Assembly: GCF_004342445.1 (NCBI RefSeq)
Contig: NZ_SLWW01000013.1
Coordinates: forward strand, 1 to 64,000
Direction: 5' to 3'
Origin: Rhodovulum euryhalinum
GTDB lineage: Bacteria > Pseudomonadota > Alphaproteobacteria > Rhodobacterales > Rhodobacteraceae
DNA length: 64,000 nt
In this document: piece after piece, positions 63,785-64,000 of the stretch
How positions within the stretch are numbered: the stretch's first letter is position 1
How the letters are laid out: each line of letters opens with the position of its first letter
The notes under the pieces: model-generated
The model's database searches: none
What the model was told of the DNA's origin: nothing
The model's input: the letters and a program-made list of their open reading frames with translations, nothing else
Program-made: the position numbers and the translations under genes

Positions 63785-64000
63785 TCAGACCTGCATGATT
63801 TCCTGCTGCTTGGCCTCGAGCGCCCTGTCGATCTGGGCGATCTGCTTGTCAGTCAGGTCCTGGATCTCGTCATGCCAGACCTTCTGGTCGTCCTCGCTCA
63901 TGCCTGCGGCCTTGGCCTTCTTGATCTGTTCCATCCCGTCGCGGCGCACGTTGCGGACCGCGACCCGGGCATGTTCGGCATATTGCGCCGCGACCTTTGA
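63785..64000 (-). CDS. frr: Ribosome recycling factor, C-terminal part (cut by window edge)
   Basis: The last 71 residues and stop codon are present; the start lies beyond the window. [20 protein letters not shown] and the terminal helix ending EIMQV fit the long three-helix bundle of RRF, which splits post-termination ribosomes with EF-G. It heads the frr-uppS-cdsA-dxr-rseP run. Confidence 0.92.
   Translation of the reverse strand, partial: SKVAAQYAEHARVAVRNVRRDGMEQIKKAKAAGMSEDDQKVWHDEIQDLTDKQIAQIDRALEAKQQEIMQV

Overview
The window is a gene-dense, roughly two-thirds G+C chromosomal segment from an alphaproteobacterium, most likely family Rhodobacteraceae (Rhodobacter/Roseobacter group). 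Support: adjacent ctrA and sciP cell-cycle genes, a usg gene, a class II DAHP synthase, DUF502 and 'component of SufBCD'-type membrane proteins, a Mg-type HemB, and a run of lipid A / outer-membrane genes in typical alphaproteobacterial order. I see no insertion sequence, prophage, CRISPR array or rRNA. One tRNA-Leu(CAA) is present. The left edge is a C homopolymer that looks like a contig-end artefact, and the right edge cuts through frr.

Layout. 0.1-13.6 kb: hemB, a membrane protein, mfd, a Bcr/CflA exporter, a DsbA-like protein coupled to an acyl-CoA ligase with a divergent XRE-cupin regulator, an entericidin-like lipoprotein behind a YejA-like peptide-binding protein, a strong small-RNA candidate, 3-hydroxybutyrate dehydrogenase and a patatin. 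13.8-21 kb: LysE exporter, DUF502 protein, rpsB-tsf, a LuxR-type regulator with palindromes and small ORFs upstream, and a membrane-free histidine kinase divergent from an uncharacterised 126-residue protein. 21-27.6 kb: PLP sulfur enzyme, gamma carbonic anhydrase, gmk, yicC, a PAS protein, DAHP synthase and a GlxA-type regulator. 27.8-34.6 kb: a branched-chain amino-acid ABC operon (substrate-binding protein, livG, livF, two small exported four-cysteine proteins, livH, livM). 34.6-45.9 kb: housekeeping genes including gyrA, trmFO, gluQRS and hisI. 46-51.7 kb: a 40-residue membrane peptide gene behind an SOS-type box, then recG, ligA, ctrA and sciP. 51.8-64 kb: mnmA, then frr-uppS-cdsA-dxr-rseP-(45-residue membrane protein)-bamA-ompH-fabZ-lpxA-lpxI-lpxB, all leftward.

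How the genes work together. The right end is an envelope-building unit: isoprenoid and undecaprenyl precursors (dxr, uppS), phospholipid (cdsA), lipid A (lpxA/I/B, fabZ) and outer-membrane assembly (bamA, ompH), with the RseP protease. The middle couples DNA repair (recG, ligA; mfd further left) to cell-cycle control (ctrA, sciP). Two GTTC-N7-GTTC type direct repeats, the alphaproteobacterial LexA box, lie in promoter or leader positions there: one before the 40-residue membrane peptide, one just upstream of the ctrA ribosome binding site.

Most distinctive observations: (1) a self-contained SOS-type unit for a tiny membrane peptide, reminiscent in design of Caulobacter SidA; (2) a LexA-like box in the ctrA leader; (3) a 76-nt small-RNA candidate with near-consensus promoter and perfect terminator; (4) four copies of an interspersed element GAGTATTT-N2-GCCAAGAAGAA, two of them preceded by a GC hairpin; (5) paralogous exported cysteine proteins inside the liv operon. 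All functional statements are read from sequence and memory of families; no searches were run.
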